In this document: piece by piece, positions 7,165-16,394 of the stretch
Layout: the number at the start of each line of letters is the position of its first letter
Position numbering within the stretch: position 1 is the stretch's first letter
Assembly (NCBI RefSeq): GCF_000422905.1
Contig: NZ_KE383948.1
Coordinates: forward strand, 62,001 to 126,000
Length of the DNA: 64,000 bases
Direction: 5' to 3'
Origin: Paenibacillus alginolyticus DSM 5050 = NBRC 15375
Lineage (GTDB): Bacteria > Bacillota > Bacilli > Paenibacillales > NBRC-103111
Notes under the pieces: model-generated
Told to the model about the DNA's origin: nothing
What the model saw: the letters and a program-made list of their open reading frames with translations, nothing else
The model's database searches: none
Position numbers and translations under genes: made by a program

Positions 7165-8541
7165 TCAGTGTTCTATTGCTACGCCTGCATTCTTGGTACG
7201 GAATTGCATGTGGTAGAAGAGCAAGATCCCCACATGCATTGCGGCAAGAATGAGATAAAAATTGCTGAATAGGTAACTGTTCGGATCCGCATTTAACGGA
7301 TTCCAATGAACGGATGAACTCTGTGCAGCCACAATACCGTAAACGCCTGCAGCTATTCCTTGAGCAATAAAACTGACCATCGAGAAAAGTCCCATGCCCA
7401 CGCCAACCTGATCTTTGGGCAATGATCTTGAAATGGAGTTTGACATAGCAATTTGCAAGAAAGATTGGCCTACGTTACCAAATATCAAAAAGAATGAGAT
7501 CCATAGCGGTGAGATGCCTGTAAAGATGGACAACAAGATAAAACAGGTAATTAAAGAAATGGAAGCAACAGAGAGCAGATACGAATTGCCTTTCCGATCC
7601 GCCAGTTTCCCGCCTTTTCTTCCCAGAAGGGCGGAGGCTGCCGCCGCAGGGACCATGGCGAAACCGATCCAATTGGAACCAAGATGATAAACTTGCGAAA
7701 ACAGAATCGGAGTTAAAAAATACAAGGAAACACCTATGCCACTGATGAGAAACGCCAAGGTTATTGCGATGGTATACTTCTTGTTACGAAACAACTGTGG
7801 TTGGAAAAAGGGTTCTTCGACGGTACGAATTCGAACGATGAAAAGGAGTAAGGTCGCTAAACCGACAACCAAATACCACCAGACTCGATTCGTGACCCCT
7901 AGCAGAAGCAGCGCAATGGATGCGGCGAGAAAGCTTCCGCCAAGCCAATCGAATTTGCGAGGAGCTTGCTTCACTTCATGCTCGAGATATTTTCGATACA
8001 GCGGCAGCAGTAATAATATCAACAGGGAAGGAAGAAACAGCCATCTCCAATTCGCGAAGCTGACGACAATTGCGAAAATAACTGGCGCAAGAGCGCTTCC
8101 GAGCGCAATCCCGACGACGGTCATGCTTAATGCGGAGCCTCTTTTCTCAGGCGCAAAATACCGTACAGGGATAATCAGCGCAATGGCTGGAATAGCTGCT
8201 GCCCCCGCAGATTGCAGACACCTTCCTAGAAGAGCGAACCAGAATGTTTGGGAGACGAGCCCCATTAGAGAACCTGCCGCAAACAGCGCCAGACCGAACG
8301 TCAACAGGCTCTTCAGTTGAAATCGGTCCGCCAGCTTCCCATAAGTTACGGTTCCAAACGCATAGATAAGCGTATAGGCGGATGACAGCCAGCTCACTTG
8401 AGCCAGGGTTAAATGGAACTCCTTGCTGATTTGAGGAAGTACAACGTTAAACATAAGGGCGCTCATCGATGACATCATAACGGTAAACATCAATAATCGC
8501 ATTAAGATAGGGCCTTTTTGCAGCATGGTTTCAGAATTCAT
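7165..8541 (-). CDS. MFS drug/proton antiporter, Tet(L)-like (DHA2)
   Basis: 458 residues, the same length as Tet(L), with about 14 predicted membrane helices. The N-terminus LMFNVVLPQISKEF, the loop YGKLADRFQLKSLL (motif A) and ARYF-type VRYFAPEKRGSALSM and LQSAGAAAIPAI segments follow the Tet(L)/Tet(K) pattern. Such pumps export drugs or cations in exchange for protons. The substrate cannot be read from sequence. The gene is downstream of a TetR gene on the same strand, and a near-perfect palindrome in the 59-base gap matches another before the tetR start, so drug-inducible control is likely. Confidence 0.85.
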   Translation of the reverse strand: MNSETMLQKGPILMRLLMFTVMMSSMSALMFNVVLPQISKEFHLTLAQVSWLSSAYTLIYAFGTVTYGKLADRFQLKSLLTFGLALFAAGSLMGLVSQTFWFALLGRCLQSAGAAAIPAIALIIPVRYFAPEKRGSALSMTVVGIALGSALAPVIFAIVVSFANWRWLFLPSLLILLLLPLYRKYLEHEVKQAPRKFDWLGGSFLAASIALLLLGVTNRVWWYLVVGLATLLLFIVRIRTVEEPFFQPQLFRNKKYTIAITLAFLISGIGVSLYFLTPILFSQVYHLGSNWIGFAMVPAAAASALLGRKGGKLADRKGNSYLLSVASISLITCFILLSIFTGISPLWISFFLIFGNVGQSFLQIAMSNSISRSLPKDQVGVGMGLFSMVSFIAQGIAAGVYGIVAAQSSSVHWNPLNADPNSYLFSNFYLILAAMHVGILLFYHMQFRTKNAGVAIEH

Positions 8542-8563
8542 GGTTCATCGCTCCTTTGAATGA

Positions 8564-8583
8564 ATGCAAGCACATACTTGCAT
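8564..8583 (-). promoter_or_regulatory. TetR operator 1 (before the MFS gene)
   Basis: Perfect inverted repeat ATGCAAG-N6-CTTGCAT, 22 bases upstream of the MFS start. It matches the site at 9194-9213 in both arms except one base. Confidence 0.75.
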
Positions 8584-8600
8584 ATTGGTTTATAAAAAAG

Positions 8601-9170
8601 CTAGGGAGTTAATGCCCTAGCGAATAACTGCACGCTTTCTTCGATAAATTCGTCCAAATCTACGGGGGACATGTTACTATTGAATGCACCATGATTCATC
8701 AACATGAAAGCATATGCCTGTATGTCAGGTTTTGAAATGATCACTTTACCTTGCTCCGACATGGAAACCAGATAGTTCGTTATAAGCTTCTTAAGTTCCT
8801 GAGGATGGCGGTGGGCTTCCTGATATACTTCTGGAGGGAGACTGCTGCTTCCTTTTTGAATGATCTGAAACAGTTTTCTATTCCGATTCATGAGATAATG
8901 ATACTTTCGGCTGATAATAAGAAGGTCCTCATGCAGCTCGCCTGTCAAAGATTCGTTAAAAAGCTTTGTCATCTCTAAGGCATAGTGATAACGGTTGAAG
9001 GCAGCTGCTAACAGCTTCTCTTTCGTGCCGAAATGGCGAAAAAGCGTGACTTCGTTCACTCCGGCAGCAGCAGCGATTTCCTTAGTAGTCGTGCCATCGT
9101 ACCCTTTTTCCGCCATGAGATCGATTGTTGCTAACAGAAGTTTATCACTTGTACTTGGATTGTTGCTCAT
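8601..9170 (-). CDS. TetR/AcrR-family repressor
   Basis: 189 residues. The first 50 hold the TetR helix-turn-helix (LLLATIDLMAEKGYDGTTTKEIAAAAGVNEVTLFRHFGTKEKLL); the rest is an all-helical ligand-binding and dimerisation domain with no close relative recognised. It lies 59 bases upstream of the MFS pump on the same strand. Palindromes precede both genes, so it probably represses itself and the pump and is released by the pump's substrate. Confidence 0.9.
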   Translation of the reverse strand: MSNNPSTSDKLLLATIDLMAEKGYDGTTTKEIAAAAGVNEVTLFRHFGTKEKLLAAAFNRYHYALEMTKLFNESLTGELHEDLLIISRKYHYLMNRNRKLFQIIQKGSSSLPPEVYQEAHRHPQELKKLITNYLVSMSEQGKVIISKPDIQAYAFMLMNHGAFNSNMSPVDLDEFIEESVQLFARALTP

Positions 9171-9193
9171 TGATCTTGATCTACCCTCCTTTA

Positions 9194-9213
9194 ATGCAAG
9201 TACTTACTTACAT
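9194..9213 (-). promoter_or_regulatory. TetR operator 2 (autoregulatory)
   Basis: ATGCAAG-N6-CTTACAT, one mismatch from perfect symmetry, 23 bases upstream of the tetR start codon. Same spacing and arms as operator 1. Confidence 0.72.
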
Positions 9214-9325
9214 TGATTGTAAGAGAGTCATGCTGAAATGTCAAGGACTGGAAACACAAAATTTTAAGTCAAATAATAAGCTGACCTTCCTATGTAATTA
9301 GCGAAGGGCAGCTCCCACAATCCTA

Positions 9326-10768
9326 TTAACATTTCTGTGTTAATGCATGAAATGCCTGAGCTAGTTTGGATATACCAGGAGCGATCTCATCCGTAGAGGG
9401 ACGAGCAAAGCTTAATCGCAGATGTCCAGGCTCAGAGCCAAATACGGTTCCCGGCATAAACACAACCCCTCGTTTGATCGCTTCCTCCAATAGCTTCTGA
9501 TCGTCAAGCTTGTCCTTGATCTTACACCATATATTTAGACCTCCTCGAACTGGGGTAAAGCTGAGTTGATCGGGTAGTTCTTGTTGAAGGGACCGGATCA
9601 TGAGATGCTGCTTCAGAGAAAGGGAGTCTCTTAGGAAATGCGAATGTTGATCAAACAATTCCGATCCCAGAAATTTATTAGCTAGCCACTGGGGGACAAT
9701 GCTTAGGCCGAAGTCCATTTGCTGGCGTGCATCTGCTAATCGTTGTACAACAGCCTGTGGAGCTACCAACCAACCGATCCGTAATCCTGAAGCTGCAATC
9801 TTGGATAAGGAACCGACATAGAGTACAGAGCCGTGAGTATCGATGGATTTCAACGTATCTGGAGGAGAATGATCAAAGGAAGTAAGGCTGAAAGGATCAT
9901 CTTCTACGATAGGGATACCGAGTTCAGCAGCGATCTTCAGCAAAGCTTCTCTTTTAGAGGCATGAAGGAACGTCCCTGTCGGATTCTGATAGTTCGGATT
10001 CAAAAAAATCATACGAATGCGATGTTGACGGTACAAGGTCATAATGTCTTCGGGGTCGATGCCATTTTCCTTTACGGGTAAGCGAAAAATGCGGAGCCCG
10101 GCAGATTGGAACATGGATAAGGAGTAGTAATAAGACGGGTCTTCAATGGCAACCGCATCCCCGGGAGCTAACAAACATTGCATAATCAAATACAGAGATT
10201 GCTGTGAGCCGGACGTGATAAGAATGGAAGCTTCTGTCGCTCGAATACGTAATCTTTCCTCCAAAAAACCTACAAGTGTTTCTCTGAGCGGCAAATACCC
10301 ACTTGGATCGTCATATCCTAAGTAGGCTTCGAAAGGAATGTCCCTCATTATTTGCTTAATCGCCTCATTGGGGAATAAGTCGGCAGATAACTCGCCACTA
10401 GCAAAGTCAATGATCGATTCTCGCTCACGCAGAACCTCACGCACCCGCCGTAAATACGGAAGATTGGGAGCAAAAGTGCCGCCTTCGACATACTGACGCC
10501 AATTAGGTGTTAAATTAGGCCTAATACCCCAAATGTGGTTGCTGACCATTGTGCCGCTTCCGCTAATACTTTCCACTATCCCTCTTGCACGTAACTCCTC
10601 ATAGGCCTGCACGACGGTGCTTCGGTTTACTTCCAGTCGTTCGGCTAGCTTACGTTCAGATGGCAAGAAACTTCCAGGCGGATATTCGCCATGTATAATA
10701 CTCCTCTCCATCTCATCTGAGATCTGTTGATAGAGAGGTTTTTTACTCGTTCGGTCAGGTTTGCGCAT
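9326..10768 (-). CDS. MocR-type GntR regulator with aminotransferase-fold domain
   Basis: 480 residues. Residues 1-75 are a GntR winged helix (PLYQQISDEMERSIIHGEYPPGSFLPSERKLAERL...). Residues 100-480 form a PLP-dependent fold-type-I aminotransferase domain in which the PLP lysine sits in VGSLSKIAASGLRIGW. MocR proteins such as GabR and PdxR sense amino acid or vitamin B6 metabolites. The usual divergent target gene is absent: the neighbours on both sides run in the same direction, so the target is elsewhere or is itself. The start is placed at the second ATG (10768), preceded by GATGGTGG at a good distance; an ATG four codons earlier lacks one. Confidence 0.88.
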   Translation of the reverse strand: MRKPDRTSKKPLYQQISDEMERSIIHGEYPPGSFLPSERKLAERLEVNRSTVVQAYEELRARGIVESISGSGTMVSNHIWGIRPNLTPNWRQYVEGGTFAPNLPYLRRVREVLRERESIIDFASGELSADLFPNEAIKQIMRDIPFEAYLGYDDPSGYLPLRETLVGFLEERLRIRATEASILITSGSQQSLYLIMQCLLAPGDAVAIEDPSYYYSLSMFQSAGLRIFRLPVKENGIDPEDIMTLYRQHRIRMIFLNPNYQNPTGTFLHASKREALLKIAAELGIPIVEDDPFSLTSFDHSPPDTLKSIDTHGSVLYVGSLSKIAASGLRIGWLVAPQAVVQRLADARQQMDFGLSIVPQWLANKFLGSELFDQHSHFLRDSLSLKQHLMIRSLQQELPDQLSFTPVRGGLNIWCKIKDKLDDQKLLEEAIKRGVVFMPGTVFGSEPGHLRLSFARPSTDEIAPGISKLAQAFHALTQKC

Positions 10769-10995
10769 GTATACCACCATCTTTGAGAAATATCAATGTA
10801 TTCCATAGTATAATATAGTTCATGAATTCGTTGTTGAACTCTCAAGTAGAATATTTGACAAACTCGCTAATCTTTTAATAATGGCTGGGATAAAATGGGC
10901 AAGAATGGAGAAACGGCCTGAATATTATTTGCGTAATTATTGGAAAATATTCCATGATATTGGTTGTGAAGTAACCCCTTTATTCCATATCATTA

Positions 10996-12228
10996 TCACT
11001 GAGATACGTATTTAAAATAAGATATTGCCCGTTTTAAACCCTTTACGAGAGCAACAATATCTTCTTCCGTATTGTAAAGATAAAAACTCGCACGAGCTGT
11101 GGATGAAACGTTAAGCCATCTCATCAAAGGCTGGCAGCAGTGATGGCCCGCTCGAATGGCAATTCCTTCTGAATCCAGAACGGTTGCGAGATCATGGGGA
11201 TGTACGTCTGACACATTAAAGGTGACTAAGCCGCTTCTTAGTTCGGGCTTCCTTGGGCCATAGATCGAAATTTCTTCAATCAATGAAAGCTGCTCTAATG
11301 CATAGTTGACCAGTTGATTCTCATGGTGACGAATGTTAGTTAACCCGATTTGTTGCAGGAAATCGATTGCGGCACCAAGCCCGATCGCGCCTGCAATATT
11401 CGGCGTTCCTCCTTCAAACTTCCAAGGAAGCTCCTTCCATGTTGATTCGTATAAGTCCACGTGATCAATCATTTCTCCGCCATATTCATAGGGCGTCATT
11501 TTTTCCAAGAGGACTTTCTTGCCATACAGAACCCCTATGCCGGTAGGACCCGCCATTTTATGACCGGAAAAGGCCATAAAGTCACAATCCAAATCTTGAA
11601 CATCCAACTGAAGGTGTGGTGCACTTTGAGCCGCATCAACGCAAATCACGGCCCCGTGACGGTGGGCAATTGCCGCAATCTGTTTTACAGGATGAATAGT
11701 TCCCATGACGTTGGAAACATGGGTTATGGATACAAACTTTGTTTTCGAGGTGATGGCTTCCTCGACATCCTCTATGCGAATGGTGCCATCAGGTTGGATG
11801 GGAATATAGCGAAGCGTTGCGCCCGTTTTTTTAGCTGCCTGCTGCCAAGGGATGAGATTGCTGTGATGCTCCATTAAGGTGATTAAGATTTCATCGCCTT
11901 CTTGAAGGAACTCTCTCACATAACATTGGGCGACTAGATTTAATGAAGCGGTAGTTCCGCGAGTAAACACGATCTCTGCCGACTCCCTGGCATGAATAAA
12001 CGATTTGACTTTTTCTCTAGCATTTTCAAATGCATCCGTAGCTAATGAACCTAACGTATGTGCACCGCGATGAACGTTGGAGTTGTAATTCGTATAATAA
12101 TCCTGTAACGCTTCGATGACAGCGTAGGGCTTCTGGGATGTGGCCGAACTATCTAAATACACCAAAGGATGTCCATTTACTTGCTGCTTTAAAATCGGAA
12201 ATTGGTCTCTTATTTCTTGGATATTCAT
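10996..12228 (-). CDS. SufS-type cysteine desulfurase
   Basis: 410 residues from the ATG at 12228, which has GAAGGGAAG upstream. Motifs: VYLDSSATSQKP at the N-terminus, FTRGTTASLNLVA, ITLMEHHSN, the PLP lysine in FSGHKMAGPTGIG, and the active-site cysteine in the RAGHHCCQPLM loop. It removes sulfur from cysteine as an enzyme-bound persulfide. The sufBCDU partners are not nearby, so it is a stand-alone copy, divergent from a LysR regulator. It may serve sulfur metabolism together with sulfite reduction at the window's start, but they are 8 kb apart. Confidence 0.88.
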   Translation of the reverse strand: MNIQEIRDQFPILKQQVNGHPLVYLDSSATSQKPYAVIEALQDYYTNYNSNVHRGAHTLGSLATDAFENAREKVKSFIHARESAEIVFTRGTTASLNLVAQCYVREFLQEGDEILITLMEHHSNLIPWQQAAKKTGATLRYIPIQPDGTIRIEDVEEAITSKTKFVSITHVSNVMGTIHPVKQIAAIAHRHGAVICVDAAQSAPHLQLDVQDLDCDFMAFSGHKMAGPTGIGVLYGKKVLLEKMTPYEYGGEMIDHVDLYESTWKELPWKFEGGTPNIAGAIGLGAAIDFLQQIGLTNIRHHENQLVNYALEQLSLIEEISIYGPRKPELRSGLVTFNVSDVHPHDLATVLDSEGIAIRAGHHCCQPLMRWLNVSSTARASFYLYNTEEDIVALVKGLKRAISYFKYVSQ

Positions 12229-12311
12229 GGAGAAAACACTTCCCTTCAAAAGATGACTATAGAATGACATGATTTGATCTATAATACAAATATCATTAAA
12301 ATTATGGAAGC

Positions 12312-12327
12312 ATAACAATTTAGTTAT
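12312..12327. promoter_or_regulatory. Possible operator between sufS-like and LysR genes
   Basis: Inverted repeat ATAAC-N6-GTTAT in the 115-base gap between the two divergent genes, 17 bases before the LysR start. LysR-type sites are usually T-N11-A with short dyads; this one is one base off that spacing. Confidence 0.4.
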
Positions 12328-12343
12328 ATATCTGGGGGCGCTA

Positions 12344-13171
12344 ATGAATACGAAACACTTGTCCTTGTTCATGCAAGTTATTAAAAAGGGGAGCATTACT
12401 CAAGTTGCCAAGGAAACCTATGTGAGCCAACCTGCAATTTCCATGCAGCTCAAGCGTTTAGAGCAGGAAGTAGGAGTTCCCCTGTTTACGGTTGTTGGCC
12501 GGGATATCGTCGTGACGGATGCAGGATTTACTCTGTTGGAGTATGCAGAGTCCATGCTGTCATTGGAAGGGCAGATTTATCGGGCAATGGAGGAATATCG
12601 CTTAGGGAATCGAGGCAAAATCATTGTAGCTGCCTCCCAGGTAGTCGCCACTTATTTATTACCGAAAATCATGTATTCGTTTACTCAAACCTATTCCGAT
12701 ATCACCGTAGAACTACAAACAAGAACGGATGAGGAAATTGAGCGATTAGTCAGAATGGGCAGCATTGATATCGGAATGACGCTGCAACCACCAGACGACC
12801 ATTTTTCATTTCGAGTCACGCCATTCGCACAGGAGCGATTGATAGGTATTCAACCTTCGTTGTCATTTCATAGCCGAAAGATGATCGTTCCTCGAGATGT
12901 TGTATCGATACCCATAACCGATACATGGGATATGGAGATCATGCATCTCGATTCCACTGAAACCGTTAAACAATTTGTCATGCAAGGGATGGGGTACGGA
13001 GTGATCTTGGAATCAGCAGCTAGTTTAGAGTTATCTTATGGGAAGCTGCTGCCTTGGGCAACGTTCACACCAATACCTGTGGTAGCGAGTGTTATTACAC
13101 GGCCTGCCGAGCGTCTGTCCAAGAGCGTTTGGTATTTTTTGAATCATCTAAGGAGTGGTGAAAACGGATGA
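12344..13171 (+). CDS. LysR-family regulator
   Basis: 275 residues. Residues 1-60 are the LysR helix-turn-helix (MNTKHLSLFMQVIKKGSITQVAKETYVSQPAIS). The remainder is a type-2 periplasmic-binding-like effector domain that is a little shorter than usual (family about 290-300). It is divergent from the cysteine desulfurase gene, the classical arrangement for a LysR and its target. The inducer is unknown; a sulfur compound such as O-acetylserine would be consistent. A 32-codon frame overlaps its stop in ATGA. Confidence 0.88.
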   Translation: MNTKHLSLFMQVIKKGSITQVAKETYVSQPAISMQLKRLEQEVGVPLFTVVGRDIVVTDAGFTLLEYAESMLSLEGQIYRAMEEYRLGNRGKIIVAASQVVATYLLPKIMYSFTQTYSDITVELQTRTDEEIERLVRMGSIDIGMTLQPPDDHFSFRVTPFAQERLIGIQPSLSFHSRKMIVPRDVVSIPITDTWDMEIMHLDSTETVKQFVMQGMGYGVILESAASLELSYGKLLPWATFTPIPVVASVITRPAERLSKSVWYFLNHLRSGENG

Positions 13172-13266
13172 GACGAGAAAGAATGGCGGGATTGGTTGGG
13201 AAAGAAATCTCTAAATTGGGTGGTTACTTGTCCATGAGGGTAAGCTACTATTATGTAAATGAGTAG
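13168..13266 (+). other. Candidate 32-residue ORF coupled to the LysR gene
   Basis: ATG overlaps the LysR stop (ATGA) and is preceded by AAGGAG at 12 bases, slightly long. Product starts MRRERMAGLVGKEISKLGG and is basic with no recognised motif. Could be a coupled small protein or chance. Confidence 0.25.
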
Positions 13267-13310
13267 TCCCTTCTCATAGAAAAAAATGAAATGATAGATG
13301 GGGGAGGTAT

Positions 13311-14498
13311 ATGTCAGCTCTGAATACACAAAACCTATCGACCGGTGTTATGTCATCTTTGATGGCCTGCACGGGTGGCGCTATTATGATCATAAATTGT
13401 GCTGAAACAGCTGGGTTTAGCCGCTCGCATCTGATTTCCTGGTTGTTCTGTGTCTATTGCTTAGGCGGTATTCTAAATTTGGTATTGACGTGGAAATACA
13501 AGATTCCTTTTGCCGGGGCACACTCGATCACGGCTGTTGCTTTTCTAAGTACGGTTGTCGATCAATTTACGCTGAATGAATTGGCGGGCGGTTTCATTAT
13601 GGCGGGTGGACTTATCGCTGTATTCGGCTTTACGGGATTATTCAGTAAAGCGTTGGATTTCATCCCAAAGCCTTTTATTGATGCTATGCTAGCCGGCTTA
13701 GTTCTTCAATATGTGGTGAATATCATTCCGGCGTTAAAAGATTCACCTCTTATTGGCGGAATGGCCATTTTAGGTTTTTTTATCGCTCCCAAAATTTCGA
13801 AATCAATCCCTCCGTTACTAGGCGTGATCCTTTTTGGGGTCTTGGGGCTAGTCATCGGGCATGATTTTCAGGTAGTACCGGAGGCTGCTGAGTTTGCCTT
13901 ACCTCAAATCATTATTCCTTCCTTCACCATGCACAGTTTCTTCTCGATTGCGATTCCGATTGCCGTTCTGATTTTGACTAACGATATTGCCGTGGCTTTA
14001 GCTGCTTTGAAGAAGAATGATTACCAGCCTCCAGTTAACCAGACGCTTGTACTTTCAGGGATTGGCACGCTTATTGCCGGCTTTTTTGGAGGTCATGCCG
14101 TGAACATTGGGGGGATGATGACCGCGCTCTGCAGCAGTAAGGAAGCTGGGCCAAAAGAAAATCGGATAGGTGCGGCACTAGTTTCTGGAGCACTAGTCAC
14201 TTTATTCGGTTTATTTGCATGGAAAGTCATTGTGATTATCGAAATGCTCCCTTCCGCCTTTATTACGATGTTATCGGGATTTGCCCTCCTGGCTGTATTG
14301 TTAAATAGCATGCAAGCTGCGTTCTCGGAGTCGTCTTATCGATACTCGACCTTGTTTGCCTTTCTAATCGCGATTTCAAACGTCTCATTTATTGGGGTAT
14401 CCTCTCCTGTATGGTCTTTGTTGGTAGGGATACTTTCGGCTCAAATTTTTGGTGAAGGAAAGTTCAATAAGAGAATTGTACGAGGTGAGCAGACCTAA
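13311..14498 (+). CDS. BenE-family benzoate/H+ symporter-like membrane protein
   Basis: 395 residues with about 12 hydrophobic helices, beginning STGVMSSLMACTGGAIMIINCAETAGFSRS, followed by the conserved IPFAGAHSITAVAFL and HAVNIGGMMTALCSSKEAGP loops of the BenE family. In Acinetobacter BenE imports benzoate with protons. No aromatic-degradation genes are nearby, so the substrate here is unproven. GGGGGAGG lies seven bases before the ATG. The gene is followed by a strong terminator and so is probably monocistronic. Confidence 0.85.
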   Translation: MSALNTQNLSTGVMSSLMACTGGAIMIINCAETAGFSRSHLISWLFCVYCLGGILNLVLTWKYKIPFAGAHSITAVAFLSTVVDQFTLNELAGGFIMAGGLIAVFGFTGLFSKALDFIPKPFIDAMLAGLVLQYVVNIIPALKDSPLIGGMAILGFFIAPKISKSIPPLLGVILFGVLGLVIGHDFQVVPEAAEFALPQIIIPSFTMHSFFSIAIPIAVLILTNDIAVALAALKKNDYQPPVNQTLVLSGIGTLIAGFFGGHAVNIGGMMTALCSSKEAGPKENRIGAALVSGALVTLFGLFAWKVIVIIEMLPSAFITMLSGFALLAVLLNSMQAAFSESSYRYSTLFAFLIAISNVSFIGVSSPVWSLLVGILSAQIFGEGKFNKRIVRGEQT

Positions 14499-14515
14499 GC
14501 CATCTCAAAAAGGTG

Positions 14516-14556
14516 AGTGATAAGAAGGTCCAGTGGACTTCTTGTCACTTTTTTTA
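14516..14556 (+). terminator. Terminator of the BenE-like gene
   Basis: Long stem AGTGATAAGAAG-TCC / GGA-CTTCTTGTCACT followed by seven T, 18 bases after the stop codon. Confidence 0.9.
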
Positions 14557-14582
14557 TTTCAAATAAGGATGGTTACCTATAA

Positions 14583-14596
14583 TTCGCATATACGAA
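14583..14596. promoter_or_regulatory. IclR-type operator A (upstream of the regulator)
   Basis: TTCGCATATACGAA, a 14-base near-perfect palindrome. Two more copies: 14665-14678 and 26178-26191. Confidence 0.65.
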
Positions 14597-14664
14597 CAAA
14601 ATATGTAATAACACGCTCTTATATTTCAGGTTAGTTCGATTATAATAACCGTATAAGATGATAT

Positions 14665-14678
14665 TTCGTATATATGAA
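14665..14678. promoter_or_regulatory. IclR-type operator B (just before the regulator start)
   Basis: TTCGTATATATGAA, 26 bases upstream of the TTG start. Differs from the A and SDR copies by one or two inner bases; its position suggests autoregulation. Confidence 0.62.
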
Positions 14679-14703
14679 ATTTTAAGCAAGGAGATGAAAG
14701 TAC

Positions 14704-16389
14704 TTGAAATTGGTAAAATCCGCCTATCGGGCTTTGGATTTGTTGGAGATCTTATCTAATTCTTCTGAGGGGTTATCGTTTACTGAAATCATGAATGACA
14801 TGCAGGTCGCGAGAAGTACGGCACATGAGCTATTGCAAACATTGGTTGCAAGGAAATATATCCATTATCATTCGATTGCCAAAAAGTACATTCTTGGTTC
14901 AAGAGTCTTATCTTTGGGAGCTCATTATATGCGTCACTCTCCTTATATCCAAAAAGCCTATCAAATTATGGGGCAGCTGGTGGAGGAGTTTGGGGAAAAA
15001 GTGAAGATCGGGGTTCTTTCTGGGAGTTCGGTCGTCATGATCAAGCAAGAAGGAGGGACAACCTCTCCCAACGCTCATGATCTTGATGCCATACAACTTC
15101 CTTGTCATGCAACCTCAATGGGGAAAGCCTTATTGTGCAACAGGACAAAAGATGAGGTAAAAGCTTTGTGGGAAGCAGCGCCTTTTGAAAGCTTCACACC
15201 GAAAAGCATGAGTTCATGGTTGGAATTATGGCGGGAAATTCAAGAGGTTTCGGCAGTGGGGCTTGCTTTTGAAGCGGAAGAGCACGAAAAAGGTATCTAC
15301 AGTATGGCTGTTCCCATTATGGATGAGGAAGGTGAAGTTATCGCGGCAGTCGCCATGTATATGGACAGCGGTAAAATGTCCTACAATCGACTAAGGGAAG
15401 CCGCATTTCGTATGGTGGAACTAGCTTTGCAGGCGAATGAGGAAGGTTACGTAAAAAAGATTGATGCCGGCAAAAAAACCATTTACTTCAGTATCCCGAA
15501 TTTGAGTTCGCAAAAATCCATTGAATATTTGCAAGTTTTTGAGAAGGAATGTGCGCATAAAGAGATGGGGCTTCTAGTAACCAACTGCCATGATGATGAA
15601 TGGAAGCAGCAGCTTTATTTGGAAATGTGTCTGGTTAGGCAAGTACCCGATTCTGTTGTGATTGTTCCTGTAAATGCCATAAATTCGGATGTCATCTTCC
15701 GTATGGCAGCCCAGCATGAGATTCCTGCACTTTGTTTTCAAAGGCCCTCGAGAAGCCGATATGTGGACTACTACGTAGGTGGAGATGGCTTTCAGCAGGG
15801 GGTGATGCAAATGCAAGCTGTTGCAGAACGTTTGAATGGTAGGGGGAAGGTCCTCATTTTGGAAGGAGATCCTTATAACGACAATGCCCGTAATATCGTA
15901 CTTGGCAACATGCACGTGCTGAAACAGCATCCCCGTATGCAGCTTGTCTTATCGATTCCCGTCCTGTTCTGGAGTAAAGAAGAAGCCAAGGGAATTATCG
16001 CTGAAATGCTCGAGAAAGATTTTAAATTTGACGCTATTCTTACAGGCACTGACCACATGGCAGAAGGCGTCATTGAAGAGCTGCGAAAGCACAAGCTGAA
16101 CGGAAAAATATTTGTTGTAGGCGGTGATGGGGATGAGTCCGCGGTGCGTTTAATCAAAGGGAGAGAACAGTATGCAACGGTGTTTCAGTACCCTTCAGAT
16201 GCCGCTAGACAAGCGGTACGAGTAGCGATTGCAATGGCGAATAAAGAACCTCTTCCATCCGAGATGGTGAAAAAAGGGCTGATGCACGATTACCCAGGCA
16301 AAGAAGTACAAGCATTGGAAGTGCCGTTCGGTCTGATAGATGCCTCAAATATTGCAGAATTAGAAAATTATTGGAAAATGAGAGGATGA
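14704..16389 (+). CDS. IclR regulator fused to a periplasmic-binding-type sugar domain
   Basis: 561 residues, about twice a normal IclR protein. Residues 1-60 are the IclR winged helix (LVKSAYRALDLLEILSNSSEGLSFTEI), about 75-245 the IclR effector domain (GKALLCNRT, YSMAVPIMDEEGEVIAAVAMY), and about 262-530 a type-1 periplasmic-binding fold like RbsB (KVLILEGDPYNDNARNIVLGN, FDAILTGTDHMAEGVIEEL, KIFVVGGDGDESAVRLIKG). No signal peptide or membrane helix is present, so the binding fold is cytoplasmic and probably senses the imported sugar or a catabolite. It starts at TTG with AAGGAGATG upstream. First gene of the 14.7-28.4 kb island; palindromes before it and before the SDR gene mark its likely regulon. 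Confidence 0.88.
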   Translation: MKLVKSAYRALDLLEILSNSSEGLSFTEIMNDMQVARSTAHELLQTLVARKYIHYHSIAKKYILGSRVLSLGAHYMRHSPYIQKAYQIMGQLVEEFGEKVKIGVLSGSSVVMIKQEGGTTSPNAHDLDAIQLPCHATSMGKALLCNRTKDEVKALWEAAPFESFTPKSMSSWLELWREIQEVSAVGLAFEAEEHEKGIYSMAVPIMDEEGEVIAAVAMYMDSGKMSYNRLREAAFRMVELALQANEEGYVKKIDAGKKTIYFSIPNLSSQKSIEYLQVFEKECAHKEMGLLVTNCHDDEWKQQLYLEMCLVRQVPDSVVIVPVNAINSDVIFRMAAQHEIPALCFQRPSRSRYVDYYVGGDGFQQGVMQMQAVAERLNGRGKVLILEGDPYNDNARNIVLGNMHVLKQHPRMQLVLSIPVLFWSKEEAKGIIAEMLEKDFKFDAILTGTDHMAEGVIEELRKHKLNGKIFVVGGDGDESAVRLIKGREQYATVFQYPSDAARQAVRVAIAMANKEPLPSEMVKKGLMHDYPGKEVQALEVPFGLIDASNIAELENYWKMRG

Positions 16390-16394
16390 GATCA

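Noticed and set aside
7736..8320. 194-codon plus-strand frame opposite the MFS gene
   Set aside because: Basic, low-hydrophobic antisense shadow of the transporter gene.
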